This document shows, piece after piece, positions 54,446 to 62,486 of a DNA stretch of 64,000 nucleotides. Position 1 is the first letter of the stretch, and each line of letters starts with the position of its first letter. The stretch is from assembly GCF_928368155.1 (NCBI RefSeq), contig NZ_CAKMRU010000002.1, forward strand, positions 186,001 to 250,000. Reading direction: 5' to 3'. The position numbers and the translations under genes were made by a program. The notes under the pieces were generated by a model that saw only the letters and a program-made list of their open reading frames with translations, did not search any database and had not been told where the DNA came from. The stretch comes from Anaerococcus ihuae. GTDB lineage: Bacteria > Bacillota > Clostridia > Tissierellales > Peptoniphilaceae.

Positions 54446-54486
54446 TAAAAAAAAATATTCCCCAGCAAAAATGCTAGGGAATAGCT
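54446..54486 (-). terminator. Terminator after the 667-residue surface protein gene
   Basis: On the minus strand ATTCCCTAGCA..TGCTGGGGAAT stem followed by nine T. Confidence 0.88.
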
Positions 54487-54493
54487 ATTGAAA

Positions 54494-56497
54494 TTACTTA
54501 TTTTTCTTAGATAAAATAAAACCAAGAAAACTTGTAGCAAGTAGACTTAGAACACTAGAAAGGCTTGCAATGCCAGTTTCTACATTATTTGATTTAGCTT
54601 GTCTACTAGGTTTATTTTCTTTATTAATAATATTTTTATTATTATTTTTTTGAACATTGGCAGTTTTAACTTTATCATCATCTTTTTTGCTCAACTCAAA
54701 ATGTTGTTTTTTATCATCAGTTGTTTTTGTTCCAAAATCACTGGATTTTTTGTCGTCTTTAGAGTCTTTATTCTCATTTTCAGTTGGTTTTTCATCATTT
54801 TCAGTTGGTTTTTCTTTTGTGTCAGTATTATTTTCTTGTGAGCTTGTGTTTGTATTTTCTGAACTATTTTTACTATCAACTATATTTATTATTATATTAT
54901 CAGTAAATTCTTTTTCTCCTACACCTGGTATTAAATAAGTAAATTTAACCTTTAAAGTTTGTTTGCCTAATTTATTTGTGTCAATAGTTTCTGGGTCCCA
55001 ATTGTAGTTTACATGTAAATTATCTTTTAAATCCTTAAAATCCACTAAATCTTTTATTATAGGAAGTTTATTACCCTTTTCAAGATCTGCGTTATAAATT
55101 GTAATGAAATTACGATCATTTAATTTTACTTTTTTATTTGCTTTTTTGTTTTTAAAATCATATTGAGCAAGTAGTTTAACCTTATTAGCAATAGAGTAAT
55201 AGAAATTTTTATAGAAATTAACATTAGGTCCTACTAATTGGTAAGGAATTGATTTTTCAAATTCATCTCTTGTTAAGAAACCATATTTTGATGAAAATTT
55301 GGAGTCAAGGAAATGTCTAATCAAGGCTTGAGAATTTTCATCATATTTATTTAAATCTTGAAAACCATTTTTTTCAACATTTTCTAAAAAATCACGTGTT
55401 TCATTATAATCTTTATACCAACTATCTATTTCTTCTTTACTATCTTCACCAGGAGTATATTCCGGATCATCTTTTGAACTATCATAAGATAAAGTATAAA
55501 AATATTTAGAATTTTCAGGAGATTTTCTTACAGTAAATTCGTTTAGTCTATTTTCTTTTTTTAGAGCATCCTCTGCAGCTTTAAAAGTCTTATCAAAAGT
55601 ATCATAGAAAACTCTGTCATTTCCATCATCAACAACTTTCACTCTTATAAAATTTTCAACCAAATGACCTAATCTTATATCAAATCCAGAATGCCTATAA
55701 GTATAAGATAGAACGCTTACCTTTATTTTATATTCTCCTGCCTTACTAGGGTCGAAGTTTTTTGTATCAAAAGAGATATTAAATCTTCTATTATTTAAAT
55801 CATCAAAATAAGCTTTATCATTTTTATAATTAAATTTCACAAAATCTCTTAGCACAGAAGCTGAATTTTTTGTAATAGTACCATTTGCAAAGCCAATATT
55901 TAAATTTTCATCAAATTTTTCTATTCTTTTATTTTCTTCAATACTCTTGATATTTTGTACTTTAGAATAAGGTTCAGATCTTTGATATTCATCGCTTTTT
56001 TCATATTCCTTAGCTTTGTCATATTCTTCCTTGTTAAAATTTATATTACCATCTTCATTTATATCTTTGTAAGAATTTTCATCAACACGGCTGTATTGTT
56101 CGCTACTTTCATCTGATTTTTTAGACATTTTTACTAAGCTAGAATTTTCTTTAAGATCTGCATTATCATCAGTTTCAAGATTAGCTTCATCACTTGGATT
56201 ATTTTCTTCAGCACTTAAAATTTGATCATTAGCTTCATCACTTGGATTATTTTTTTCATCATTTAAAATTTCATCATTAATTTTATTTTCTTCAGAAATT
56301 TCTTCAATATTTTCATTTTCTTTTTTTTCGTTTTCATCAATTAGCTTATCTTCATCTAGTTGATTTTCTTTTGTAACTTGTTCTGATTTTTTTTCTACAT
56401 CTATGGCTTCATCAGCGTAGGAAATATTAGTAATAGTACTAACTGATAAGGCTAAAATTAATGCAGAACCTATCATAATTTTTTTAGAATTTTTCAT
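54494..56497 (-). CDS. Cell-wall surface protein with atypical sorting signal
   Basis: 667 residues: signal peptide (about 1-29, ..SALILALSVSTITNISYA), an acidic, N/E/S-rich stalk with the motif NNPSDEAN twice (about 80-105), a folded middle (about 200-560) including beta segments such as ..KIKVSVLSYTYRHSGFDI.. and ..TLKVKFTYLIPGVGEKEF.., a second K/N/E-rich spacer, and a C-terminal NVETG (638-642), hydrophobic helix and KKNK tail. NVETG is an unusual sorting motif without proline. Likely anchored to peptidoglycan by a sortase, with unknown ligand. GGAGGAAAA precedes the start on the minus strand. Confidence 0.8.
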   Translation of the reverse strand: MKNSKKIMIGSALILALSVSTITNISYADEAIDVEKKSEQVTKENQLDEDKLIDENEKKENENIEEISEENKINDEILNDEKNNPSDEANDQILSAEENNPSDEANLETDDNADLKENSSLVKMSKKSDESSEQYSRVDENSYKDINEDGNINFNKEEYDKAKEYEKSDEYQRSEPYSKVQNIKSIEENKRIEKFDENLNIGFANGTITKNSASVLRDFVKFNYKNDKAYFDDLNNRRFNISFDTKNFDPSKAGEYKIKVSVLSYTYRHSGFDIRLGHLVENFIRVKVVDDGNDRVFYDTFDKTFKAAEDALKKENRLNEFTVRKSPENSKYFYTLSYDSSKDDPEYTPGEDSKEEIDSWYKDYNETRDFLENVEKNGFQDLNKYDENSQALIRHFLDSKFSSKYGFLTRDEFEKSIPYQLVGPNVNFYKNFYYSIANKVKLLAQYDFKNKKANKKVKLNDRNFITIYNADLEKGNKLPIIKDLVDFKDLKDNLHVNYNWDPETIDTNKLGKQTLKVKFTYLIPGVGEKEFTDNIIINIVDSKNSSENTNTSSQENNTDTKEKPTENDEKPTENENKDSKDDKKSSDFGTKTTDDKKQHFELSKKDDDKVKTANVQKNNNKNIINKENKPSRQAKSNNVETGIASLSSVLSLLATSFLGFILSKKNK

Positions 56498-56674
56498 AAA
56501 TTTTCCTCCATAATCTGTTCATATTCTTACAAAGAATATATCATTTACAAATATAAATTTCCGAGTAACTTAACTCCCCAAAAATTTTATAAAAATATTA
56601 GAGTAATAATTTACTGTAATAAAATAAAAAGATATTGTATAATTATATTATATAAATATTTAATAGGTGATTTT

Positions 56675-57892
56675 ATGAAATATGAATTATTAAAAAAAGA
56701 ATTTTCTCATTTATCTTCATTTATGATTTGGGATGATTCTTTTATAAAAAATGCATTGCCAGATTCTATAGAAGATGAAAAGTTTAGGGATAAGTATTTA
56801 AATTCTGAATTCATTTATATAGCTTTAAATCTAATAACTGATAACGGAGATTTTTATAATATTTATAAAAATTTCACGGGAGATGTTTATAAGGATATTT
56901 TTGATAAAACAAATTTAAAGCCTTGGTGGGTTTTTCATAATTTAGAAAAAGGAATTTTTGCTTTTTCTGATCCAGCAATTTCAAAATTAAATAGGACTTT
57001 TACCTCTACAAGGCTTGAAGGATCATATATTACAGATTTTCTAAAATCATCAATAGGATGTCAATATTACAATGGCTTCGTAACAAAATCAGCTTATGAA
57101 ACAAAAAAAATATTAAAATCTCTAAAAAAAGAAGATTTAGACAAATATTTAAAAAACCAATTAAAGGCTTTGGATAGGGAGATATATCTATTAGAAATTG
57201 AAAGACCAAAATTTATACTTATGTCCAGTGTTTTCGATGTTTTCTCTTACGCTTTTAATAATCTTGTAAATGAAAAAGAATTTCCTCATATTTTTAAGGG
57301 AGAAATTGTAGATAAACCTACATCCTATGGCGCTCCTTTAAATAACGCCCAATTTAATTTAATAAGTATATTCTTAAAAAACATTGACCAAAAATCTTAT
57401 CCAAAATTCATGATAAATTATTTAGAAAAAAATTATAAAATAATTGAAAATTTAATTAAAATAGATAATAAAGCATTTGCAATGACTATTTTATATTCAA
57501 GTTTGGACTTATCCTACAATCTTTCTAAAGAAAGTTTTACCTATATAAAAAATGTTGAAATAAAACACAAAACTTTAATAAATAAAATAAAATCATCTTT
57601 TTCAAGAGATATTATAAGAGAGATTATAAAAAATTTACCCAATTTATTAACAAAAGATAAATGTAGGATAAATAAGAGGAATTTATATTTTTACGAAAAA
57701 ATCTTTTCTCCAAAAGGAAGTCAGCTAATAAATGTTGATAATGATTTAGATTTATTAATTGATTTATTAAAGCTAGAAAATGTTAGGAAAGCATCTTTTT
57801 TAGCTGGAGATAGAAAAAGAATAGATTCATTTATTTTTTTGAATTTATTTGAAAAATCCCTAAAATTTTCGGGGGGGGGTAAGAGTACTTAA
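56675..57892 (+). CDS. 5' part of a phase-variable gene (frame OFF at the G tract)
   Basis: 405 codons as sequenced. The N-terminal 230 residues resemble an uncharacterised uracil-DNA-glycosylase-like family: ..HLSSFMIWDD.. near 17, ..FIYIALNLI.. near 48, ..WVFHN.. near 85, ..RLEGSYITDFLKS.. near 120 and ..EIYLLEIERPKFILMSS.. near 180. Near residue 388 a degenerate methylase-like segment begins (..SFIFLNLFEKSLKFSGG). The frame then meets nine G (57871-57879) and stops at 57892. With eight G it would continue without a stop to 58811 as a 711-residue protein. Start follows AGGTGA. Family calls are from motif memory only. Confidence 0.7.
   Translation: MKYELLKKEFSHLSSFMIWDDSFIKNALPDSIEDEKFRDKYLNSEFIYIALNLITDNGDFYNIYKNFTGDVYKDIFDKTNLKPWWVFHNLEKGIFAFSDPAISKLNRTFTSTRLEGSYITDFLKSSIGCQYYNGFVTKSAYETKKILKSLKKEDLDKYLKNQLKALDREIYLLEIERPKFILMSSVFDVFSYAFNNLVNEKEFPHIFKGEIVDKPTSYGAPLNNAQFNLISIFLKNIDQKSYPKFMINYLEKNYKIIENLIKIDNKAFAMTILYSSLDLSYNLSKESFTYIKNVEIKHKTLINKIKSSFSRDIIREIIKNLPNLLTKDKCRINKRNLYFYEKIFSPKGSQLINVDNDLDLLIDLLKLENVRKASFLAGDRKRIDSFIFLNLFEKSLKFSGGGKST
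57871..57879 (+). repeat. 9-G homopolymer controlling the reading frame
   Basis: With nine G the upstream frame ends 13 bases later. Deleting one G (or adding two) fuses it to the open frame that runs to 58811. This is the classic arrangement of a slipped-strand switch. Confidence 0.92.
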
Positions 57893-57980
57893 TAACAGTT
57901 TAGCAAGCATTAAAGATTTAAAATTTGATAAATTTATTTCGAGAATTTGCAAAGAAAATATAAGTAGAGTAGAAAAAATC

Positions 57981-58811
57981 TTGTCAAACAACAAGTTTAA
58001 TACATCAATTTTATTTGTTTCTTATCAAGAATTTATAAATGAAAAAAATAAAGGAACCTTTAGAAAATTAGCAAAAAAATATAATATATATGAAATTATA
58101 AATTGTAACAATAAAGAAGTTTTTTTAAAGTTAGGAAAAAAATCTAATGAAATAATATATAAATTTTATGACAAAGATTTCAAATTATTTGTAGAAAAGA
58201 AATTGCCACAAAACTTTATATATGATCTTAAATTTTTACAATTAAACCTATTAAAAACTGAAAAATTTTATAAATTTGAAGAATTTATTACCCTAATAAG
58301 AAGGGGCTACTCAATGGCTGAACTTTTAAACTCAGGAGCAAAATATTCAAAAGAAGGTATTTCTTATATAACAAATTCAAATATTTCAAGAGGATTTTTA
58401 GATAAATCTCAAGCAAAGCTTAGTTTTGTAAAAGCAAACCTCACCCTTGTCAAAAAAGATGACCTAGTAATTTCAAAATCACCGCCTTATAAAATAGCCT
58501 TAATTGAAGATGATAAACAATATTTAGCAAATGATAATTTGTTTATAATAAAAATAGATAAAAATAAAATAGACCCAGCCTATATTTGGTCATATCTTCA
58601 ATCAAAAAAAGCACAAAAGATTATTATTAAAAACCAAAAAGACACAAAAAATTTATCGATAAAGATGTTAAAAAATATGGAAATAACAATTTATGATAGT
58701 GAAAAGATGGGAAAAATAAGATGTGAATTTTTAAAAAACATAAATATTTTAAAGAATTCTTACAAAAAAATAGAGGATATTTCGAAAACAAATGAAGAAA
58801 TTTTTGAGTAA
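57981..58811 (+). CDS. 3' part of the phase-variable gene: HsdS-like DNA-recognition domain
   Basis: The frame is open from 57879, so the ATG at 57981 is internal and has no ribosome site; this is the 3' half of the gene above. The first part (..NTSILFVSYQEF..) resembles the end of N6-adenine methylases. Residues about 95-240 form a type I specificity-subunit (target recognition) domain: ..IRRGYSMAELLN.., ..ISYITNSNISRGFLDK.., ..KKDDLVISKSPPYKIALIED.., ..LANDNLFIIKIDKNKIDPAY.. and ..LSIKMLKNMEITI... No intact NPPY or SAM-binding loop is visible in either half, so the methylase part looks degenerate. Confidence 0.72.
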   Translation: MSNNKFNTSILFVSYQEFINEKNKGTFRKLAKKYNIYEIINCNNKEVFLKLGKKSNEIIYKFYDKDFKLFVEKKLPQNFIYDLKFLQLNLLKTEKFYKFEEFITLIRRGYSMAELLNSGAKYSKEGISYITNSNISRGFLDKSQAKLSFVKANLTLVKKDDLVISKSPPYKIALIEDDKQYLANDNLFIIKIDKNKIDPAYIWSYLQSKKAQKIIIKNQKDTKNLSIKMLKNMEITIYDSEKMGKIRCEFLKNINILKNSYKKIEDISKTNEEIFE

Positions 58812-58961
58812 AAAAATAAAATTGAAAAGATTTTAAAACGTAAAATAAATTTCAAAAAATTTTGAATTTTCATCTTGCCATTGGGTGAAATTTTCTATAT
58901 AATAAAATTGAGTGAGTTTGTCACGACTTAAAGTGATAATATTTTAAAGTTAGGAGAAGTT

Positions 58962-59627
58962 ATGAAAATAGCATCTATGGAATATAAAAATGGAATTTCT
59001 AACTTGCTCAACTCTAAATTCGATGAAAATGAAGTTGTTGTCAAAAAATATGAAAATTTTGAAGACATAATCCTCGAGGACGATTTATCGGAATTTGATT
59101 TAATTCTAGTGGATATGACTCATACTAGGTGTATCGAGCTAATCCAGTACATAAAACAAACTACAAATATTCCGGTAATATATCTTACCGATAGGTACAA
59201 AAAAAGTCCTTATGAGGCAAAAATTGACGACAAGGATTTTGTAATTCATTCATATTCGAGAGACGAATTTGTAAAATACACCCTAAAAAAGGTCGATGAG
59301 ATTAATAATTCCAAAATTATTTCTTTTGGTTTTTGCTCAATCGAAGTTGATAATGGGATTTTTAGAATTGGAAACGATATTCTAGATCTTACAAAATCTG
59401 AGATTAGCCTTTGTACAATTCTTATTAAAAATCTCAATAAGCCAGTTTCTAAAGAAATTATTGTAAAAGAAATGGCAAAAATGGGAATAGAAACAACAGA
59501 TAGATCAGTTAGAGAACATGTTAGAAAAATCCGTAAAGAATTTAAAAAAGTTAAACTTGAACCAATAAAAACAGTAAGAGGCCAAGGCTACACTTGGGTT
59601 TTGGAATCTTGTGATGTGAAAAAATAA
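58962..59627 (+). CDS. OmpR/PhoB-type response regulator (orphan)
   Basis: 221 residues: an N-terminal receiver-like domain (about 1-115) with D51 in ..LILVDMTHTR.. at the phosphorylation position but lacking the usual N-terminal acidic pair, and a C-terminal winged-helix DNA-binding domain (about 125-215, ..DLTKSEISLCTILIKNLNKPVSKEIIVKEM.. and ..VRKIRKEF..IKTVRGQGYTW..). No histidine kinase gene is adjacent, and the poor acidic pocket suggests it may act without phosphorylation. GGAGAAG precedes the start. Confidence 0.85.
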   Translation: MKIASMEYKNGISNLLNSKFDENEVVVKKYENFEDIILEDDLSEFDLILVDMTHTRCIELIQYIKQTTNIPVIYLTDRYKKSPYEAKIDDKDFVIHSYSRDEFVKYTLKKVDEINNSKIISFGFCSIEVDNGIFRIGNDILDLTKSEISLCTILIKNLNKPVSKEIIVKEMAKMGIETTDRSVREHVRKIRKEFKKVKLEPIKTVRGQGYTWVLESCDVKK

Positions 59628-59632
59628 ATTTT

Positions 59633-59654
59633 GGCCGGCGAAAGCTGGCTTTTC
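59633..59654 (+). terminator. Terminator after the response regulator gene
   Basis: GCCGGC-GAAA-GCTGGC hairpin with TTTT. Confidence 0.7.
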
Positions 59655-59687
59655 TTGTGCATGGAAAAATTTTGTGATAATATATAA

Positions 59688-59796
59688 ATATCTTCAGGGT
59701 GAGGTTTGATTCCTAACCGGCGGTAAAGTCCGCGAGTTTTTACTGAATGGGTGAAATTCCCATACCGACAGTTATAGTCTGGATGAGAGAAGATAT
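59688..59796 (+). promoter_or_regulatory. FMN riboswitch (RFN element)
   Basis: All conserved blocks are present in order: CAGGGTGAGG, CCTAACCGGCGGTAAAGTCC, GCGAG, the ACTGAATGGGTGAAATTCC block and ACCGACAGT, ending in TCTGGATGAGAGAAGATA, which pairs with the start ATATCTTC. It precedes a riboflavin transporter gene and a terminator, so bound FMN should stop transcription. Confidence 0.97.
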
Positions 59797-59817
59797 TCTT
59801 TTTATGAGAAATTATTT

Positions 59818-59840
59818 AAGCCCTGAAAGGGCATTTTTTT
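59818..59840 (+). terminator. Riboswitch-controlled terminator
   Basis: AAGCCCT-GAA-AGGGC stem plus T7, between the RFN aptamer and ribU. Confidence 0.88.
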
Positions 59841-59862
59841 ATGCCAAATTTTAGGAGGATTT

Positions 59863-60459
59863 ATGAGTAACGATCAAAGAAAATTAAGAAATTTAGTAAA
59901 AGTTGGAATTCTTGCAGCCATGAGTTTTATTCTCATGTTTTTTCAATTTCCAATTCCAGTTGCACCACCTTTTATGAAAGTTGACCTTGCAGATGTGCCA
60001 GCCCTTATTGGTGGATTTTCAATGGGACCAGTTTATGGAATTTTGATTCAACTTATTAAAAATATTTTAAATTTAAGCAAGACTAGCACTTATGGAGTTG
60101 GAGAAATTTCAAATTTTGTTGTCGGAGGACTTTTTGTTTTTGTTTCTGCAAGTATATATAAAAGAAATAAAACCAAAAAAAATGCAACAATAGCTATGAT
60201 TTGTGGAGTTTTGGTTATGTCACTTGCAGCAACCATATCAAATGCCTTTGTGATTTTCCCACTTTACGGAAAAGCAATGGGAGTTGATATGGGCGCTTTT
60301 GTAGCAATGGCAAACAAAACAAACGCCTTAGTAAAATCATATTTTACCATGATGATTTTTGCTATAGTTCCATTTAATTTAATCAAAGGATTTATTGAGA
60401 TTTTGGTGACAAAATTATTGTACAAACACGTTTCAGGAATTTTACACGATAGAAAATAA
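59863..60459 (+). CDS. ribU: Riboflavin ECF transporter substrate-binding subunit
   Basis: RibU captures riboflavin and works with a shared ECF energising module encoded elsewhere. 198 residues with six membrane helices and typical RibU features: ..GILAAMSFILMFFQFPIP.. in helix 1, ..MKVDLADVPALIGGFSMGPVYGI.. after it. The FMN riboswitch in front confirms the assignment. Start follows AGGAGGA. Confidence 0.94.
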   Translation: MSNDQRKLRNLVKVGILAAMSFILMFFQFPIPVAPPFMKVDLADVPALIGGFSMGPVYGILIQLIKNILNLSKTSTYGVGEISNFVVGGLFVFVSASIYKRNKTKKNATIAMICGVLVMSLAATISNAFVIFPLYGKAMGVDMGAFVAMANKTNALVKSYFTMMIFAIVPFNLIKGFIEILVTKLLYKHVSGILHDRK

Positions 60460-60476
60460 ATATTTCTGATTTTAAT

Positions 60477-60528
60477 AGGACTCTTGTAAAAATGGATGTT
60501 TATCTATTTTGCAAGAGTTCTTTTTTTA
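60477..60528 (+). terminator. Terminator after ribU
   Basis: AGGACTCTTGTAAAA / TTTTGCAAGAGTTCT stem with G-U pairs and T7. Confidence 0.85.
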
Positions 60529-60563
60529 TGAATGTTAAAAAATCTAGGATAAATTAAATAAAA

Positions 60564-60591
60564 GAGATCTCTCGACTGCGCTCGAGATGGG
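60564..60591 (-). repeat. GAGATCTC hairpin repeat, copy 17 (reverse)
   Basis: Clean short form, GAGATCTCTCGAC-TGCGC-TCGAGATGGG. First of three copies between ribU and tsaE. Confidence 0.88.
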
Positions 60592-60714
60592 TTTTAATTG
60601 TATGCACTTTAATTCTAAAGGATTTTTAATATTTCAAATATTTGAGAATTTTTATTTTAAATAAATTTTTAACTTTAAAATAGAACTTTAGTCTTTAAAT
60701 AAATCGAGCCATAA

Positions 60715-60750
60715 CCCATCTCGACCGACTACGAGGAGTGGAGAGATCTC
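60715..60750 (+). repeat. GAGATCTC hairpin repeat, copy 18 (forward)
   Basis: Short form with a GTGGAGAGATCTC right end like the long copies. The AACTTTAG flank is present upstream. Confidence 0.85.
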
Positions 60751-60803
60751 TATTATTATTTTTGCAAATAGATTAAATTTATATTTATCTGAATTTAAAC
60801 CAA

Positions 60804-60832
60804 GAAATCTCTCTCGAAAGGCTATGGATAGG
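60804..60832 (-). repeat. GAGATCTC hairpin repeat, copy 19 (reverse, decayed)
   Basis: GAAATCTCTCTCGA..GGATAGGTTT, a diverged copy that keeps the alternating order. Confidence 0.6.
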
Positions 60833-60953
60833 TTTTAATAGGATTTATTTTTTCTTTAATAATCATTGGAATTTTTTTATTTTAGATTATAATATATCTT
60901 ACAAAAAACCTTAAAATTAACTTTTGTAGTATAATAGATGATAAGGAGTTTTT

Positions 60954-61379
60954 ATGAGAATTAATTCTTTGAAAGAAATGGAAGATTTTGCTTTTGATTT
61001 TTCTAAAAAATTGAAAAAAGGTCAAGTTATAAATTTAATTGGAGAGATGGGTAGTGGGAAGACTACTTTTGTTTCTTTTGTTTGTAAATATTTTGGTATT
61101 TCTAATACTTCATCTCCGACTTTTGCCCTTGTAAATATTTATGATGGTAAAAAGAACGGAGAAGATTTTCCGATTTATCATCTTGATCTTTATAGGTTTG
61201 AAGATTCTGATGAAATTTTGGATATTGATTATGAAAATTATTTTTATCCTGAAGACGCCATTACATTTTTGGAATGGGCAGATAAGGCAGAGGATTATCT
61301 TCCAGATGATATGATTGAAGTTAATATAGAAAAAATTGATGAAAACGCTAGGGAAATTAGCGTGAAATTTTTAGATTAG
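60954..61379 (+). CDS. tsaE: tRNA t6A biosynthesis ATPase TsaE
   Basis: 141 residues. Works with TsaB and TsaD to place threonylcarbamoyl on A37 of ANN-decoding tRNAs. Walker A motif GEMGSGKTT at about 30-38, then ..SSPTFALVNIYDG.. (switch) near 55, ..HLDLYRFED.. near 78 and ..EWADKAEDYLP.. near 105, all typical of TsaE. First gene of a tightly packed operon that also holds tsaB, rimI and tsaD; AAGGAG precedes the start. Confidence 0.95.
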   Translation: MRINSLKEMEDFAFDFSKKLKKGQVINLIGEMGSGKTTFVSFVCKYFGISNTSSPTFALVNIYDGKKNGEDFPIYHLDLYRFEDSDEILDIDYENYFYPEDAITFLEWADKAEDYLPDDMIEVNIEKIDENAREISVKFLD

Positions 61380-61387
61380 GAGATTTT

Positions 61388-62056
61388 ATGAGGGTTTTAG
61401 GAATTGATACTTCCACAATGATTTCTACTGTAACTGTTGTTGAGGATGAAAAAGTCATTGGGGATTTTAATGTAAATCAAGAAAAAACTCATTCTGAATC
61501 GCTTGTTCCAATGATTGAAACTTTATTAAATCTTTTGGGACTTAAGCTTTCTGATATAGATATTTTTGCCATAAGCCAAGGACCTGGATCTTTTACGGGT
61601 TTAAGAATTGGAATGACTATTGCAAAGACTTTTGCCCAAGTTGGAAATAAAAAATTAATTCCAGTTTCAACTTTGAAGGCTCTTGCCCTAAATTCTTCTT
61701 CAAATTCAGCAAAAGCTGCTATGCTTGATGCGAGGGGAAAAAGAGTTTATGGGGTTATGTATGATGAAAATATGAATGAAATTGTAAAAGAGGACTTATA
61801 CAATATTGATGATTTTTCAAAACTTTGCAATGAAAAAAATGTAGATTTTGATTTAGTTTCAGAAGTTGGTGAAAAATATAGGGATAAATTTGATAGGGCA
61901 AGAATTTTGGATTTTTCTTATACTTCTTGTATTGGGAAAAATTTATGCAAGCTTGCTCTTTTGAAAAAGGATGAAGATTTTGATCTTTACAAGCTTGTGC
62001 CAAATTATTTGAGAAAATCGCAAGCGGAAAGGGATAGAGAAAAGAAAAATGATTAG
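61388..62056 (+). CDS. tsaB: tRNA t6A biosynthesis protein TsaB
   Basis: 222 residues, ASKHA fold, non-catalytic partner of TsaD. N-terminal ..VLGIDTSTMISTVTVVED.., ..HSESLVPMIETLL.. near 37 and ..GPGSFTGLRIGMTIAKTFA.. near 66 are diagnostic. It starts eight bases after tsaE and its end overlaps rimI by eight bases. Confidence 0.95.
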   Translation: MRVLGIDTSTMISTVTVVEDEKVIGDFNVNQEKTHSESLVPMIETLLNLLGLKLSDIDIFAISQGPGSFTGLRIGMTIAKTFAQVGNKKLIPVSTLKALALNSSSNSAKAAMLDARGKRVYGVMYDENMNEIVKEDLYNIDDFSKLCNEKNVDFDLVSEVGEKYRDKFDRARILDFSYTSCIGKNLCKLALLKKDEDFDLYKLVPNYLRKSQAERDREKKND

Positions 62057-62486
62057 AACTATGACTGTAGGGGATACGGACAAGGTTTATAAAATCGAAT
62101 CTAGGTCATTTTTTAGGCCTATGCCCAAAAAAGACCTCATAAATGATATTGAAAAAAATAAGCATAAAGATTTTTTTGTATATGAAAAAAACGGGGAAGC
62201 TGTTGGATTTTATATAATTTCAAAAATTTTGGATGAGATTGAAATTTATACTATTGCAGTTGATGAATTTTATCGTGGTCAAAATATTGGATCATTTATG
62301 CTTGAACATATGATTAATTTAGCAAGAAATTTAAAAGTTTCCAAAATTTGGCTTGAAGTTTCAACAAAAAACATTCCAGCTATTAATCTTTACCAAAAAT
62401 TTGGTTTTGAAAAAATTAGACTTAGGGAAAATTATTATGCCAGAGTTCACGAAGATGCTTATATAATGTTAAAGGAATTGGATTAG
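62049..62486 (+). CDS. rimI: Ribosomal-protein-alanine N-acetyltransferase RimI
   Basis: 145 residues, one GNAT domain, with acetyl-CoA loop ..VDEFYRGQNIGSFMLEHMI.. (about 75-95) and ..NIPAINLYQKFGFE.. (about 108-122). RimI acetylates the N-terminus of ribosomal protein S18 and other proteins. Very often encoded between tsaB and tsaD, as here. Overlaps tsaB and abuts tsaD, so translation is coupled. Confidence 0.93.
   Translation: MIRTMTVGDTDKVYKIESRSFFRPMPKKDLINDIEKNKHKDFFVYEKNGEAVGFYIISKILDEIEIYTIAVDEFYRGQNIGSFMLEHMINLARNLKVSKIWLEVSTKNIPAINLYQKFGFEKIRLRENYYARVHEDAYIMLKELD

Noticed and set aside
57981-58811. Independent HsdS-like gene starting at ATG 57981
   Set aside because: No ribosome site there, and the frame is open further upstream to the G tract, so it is the 3' part of the preceding gene.
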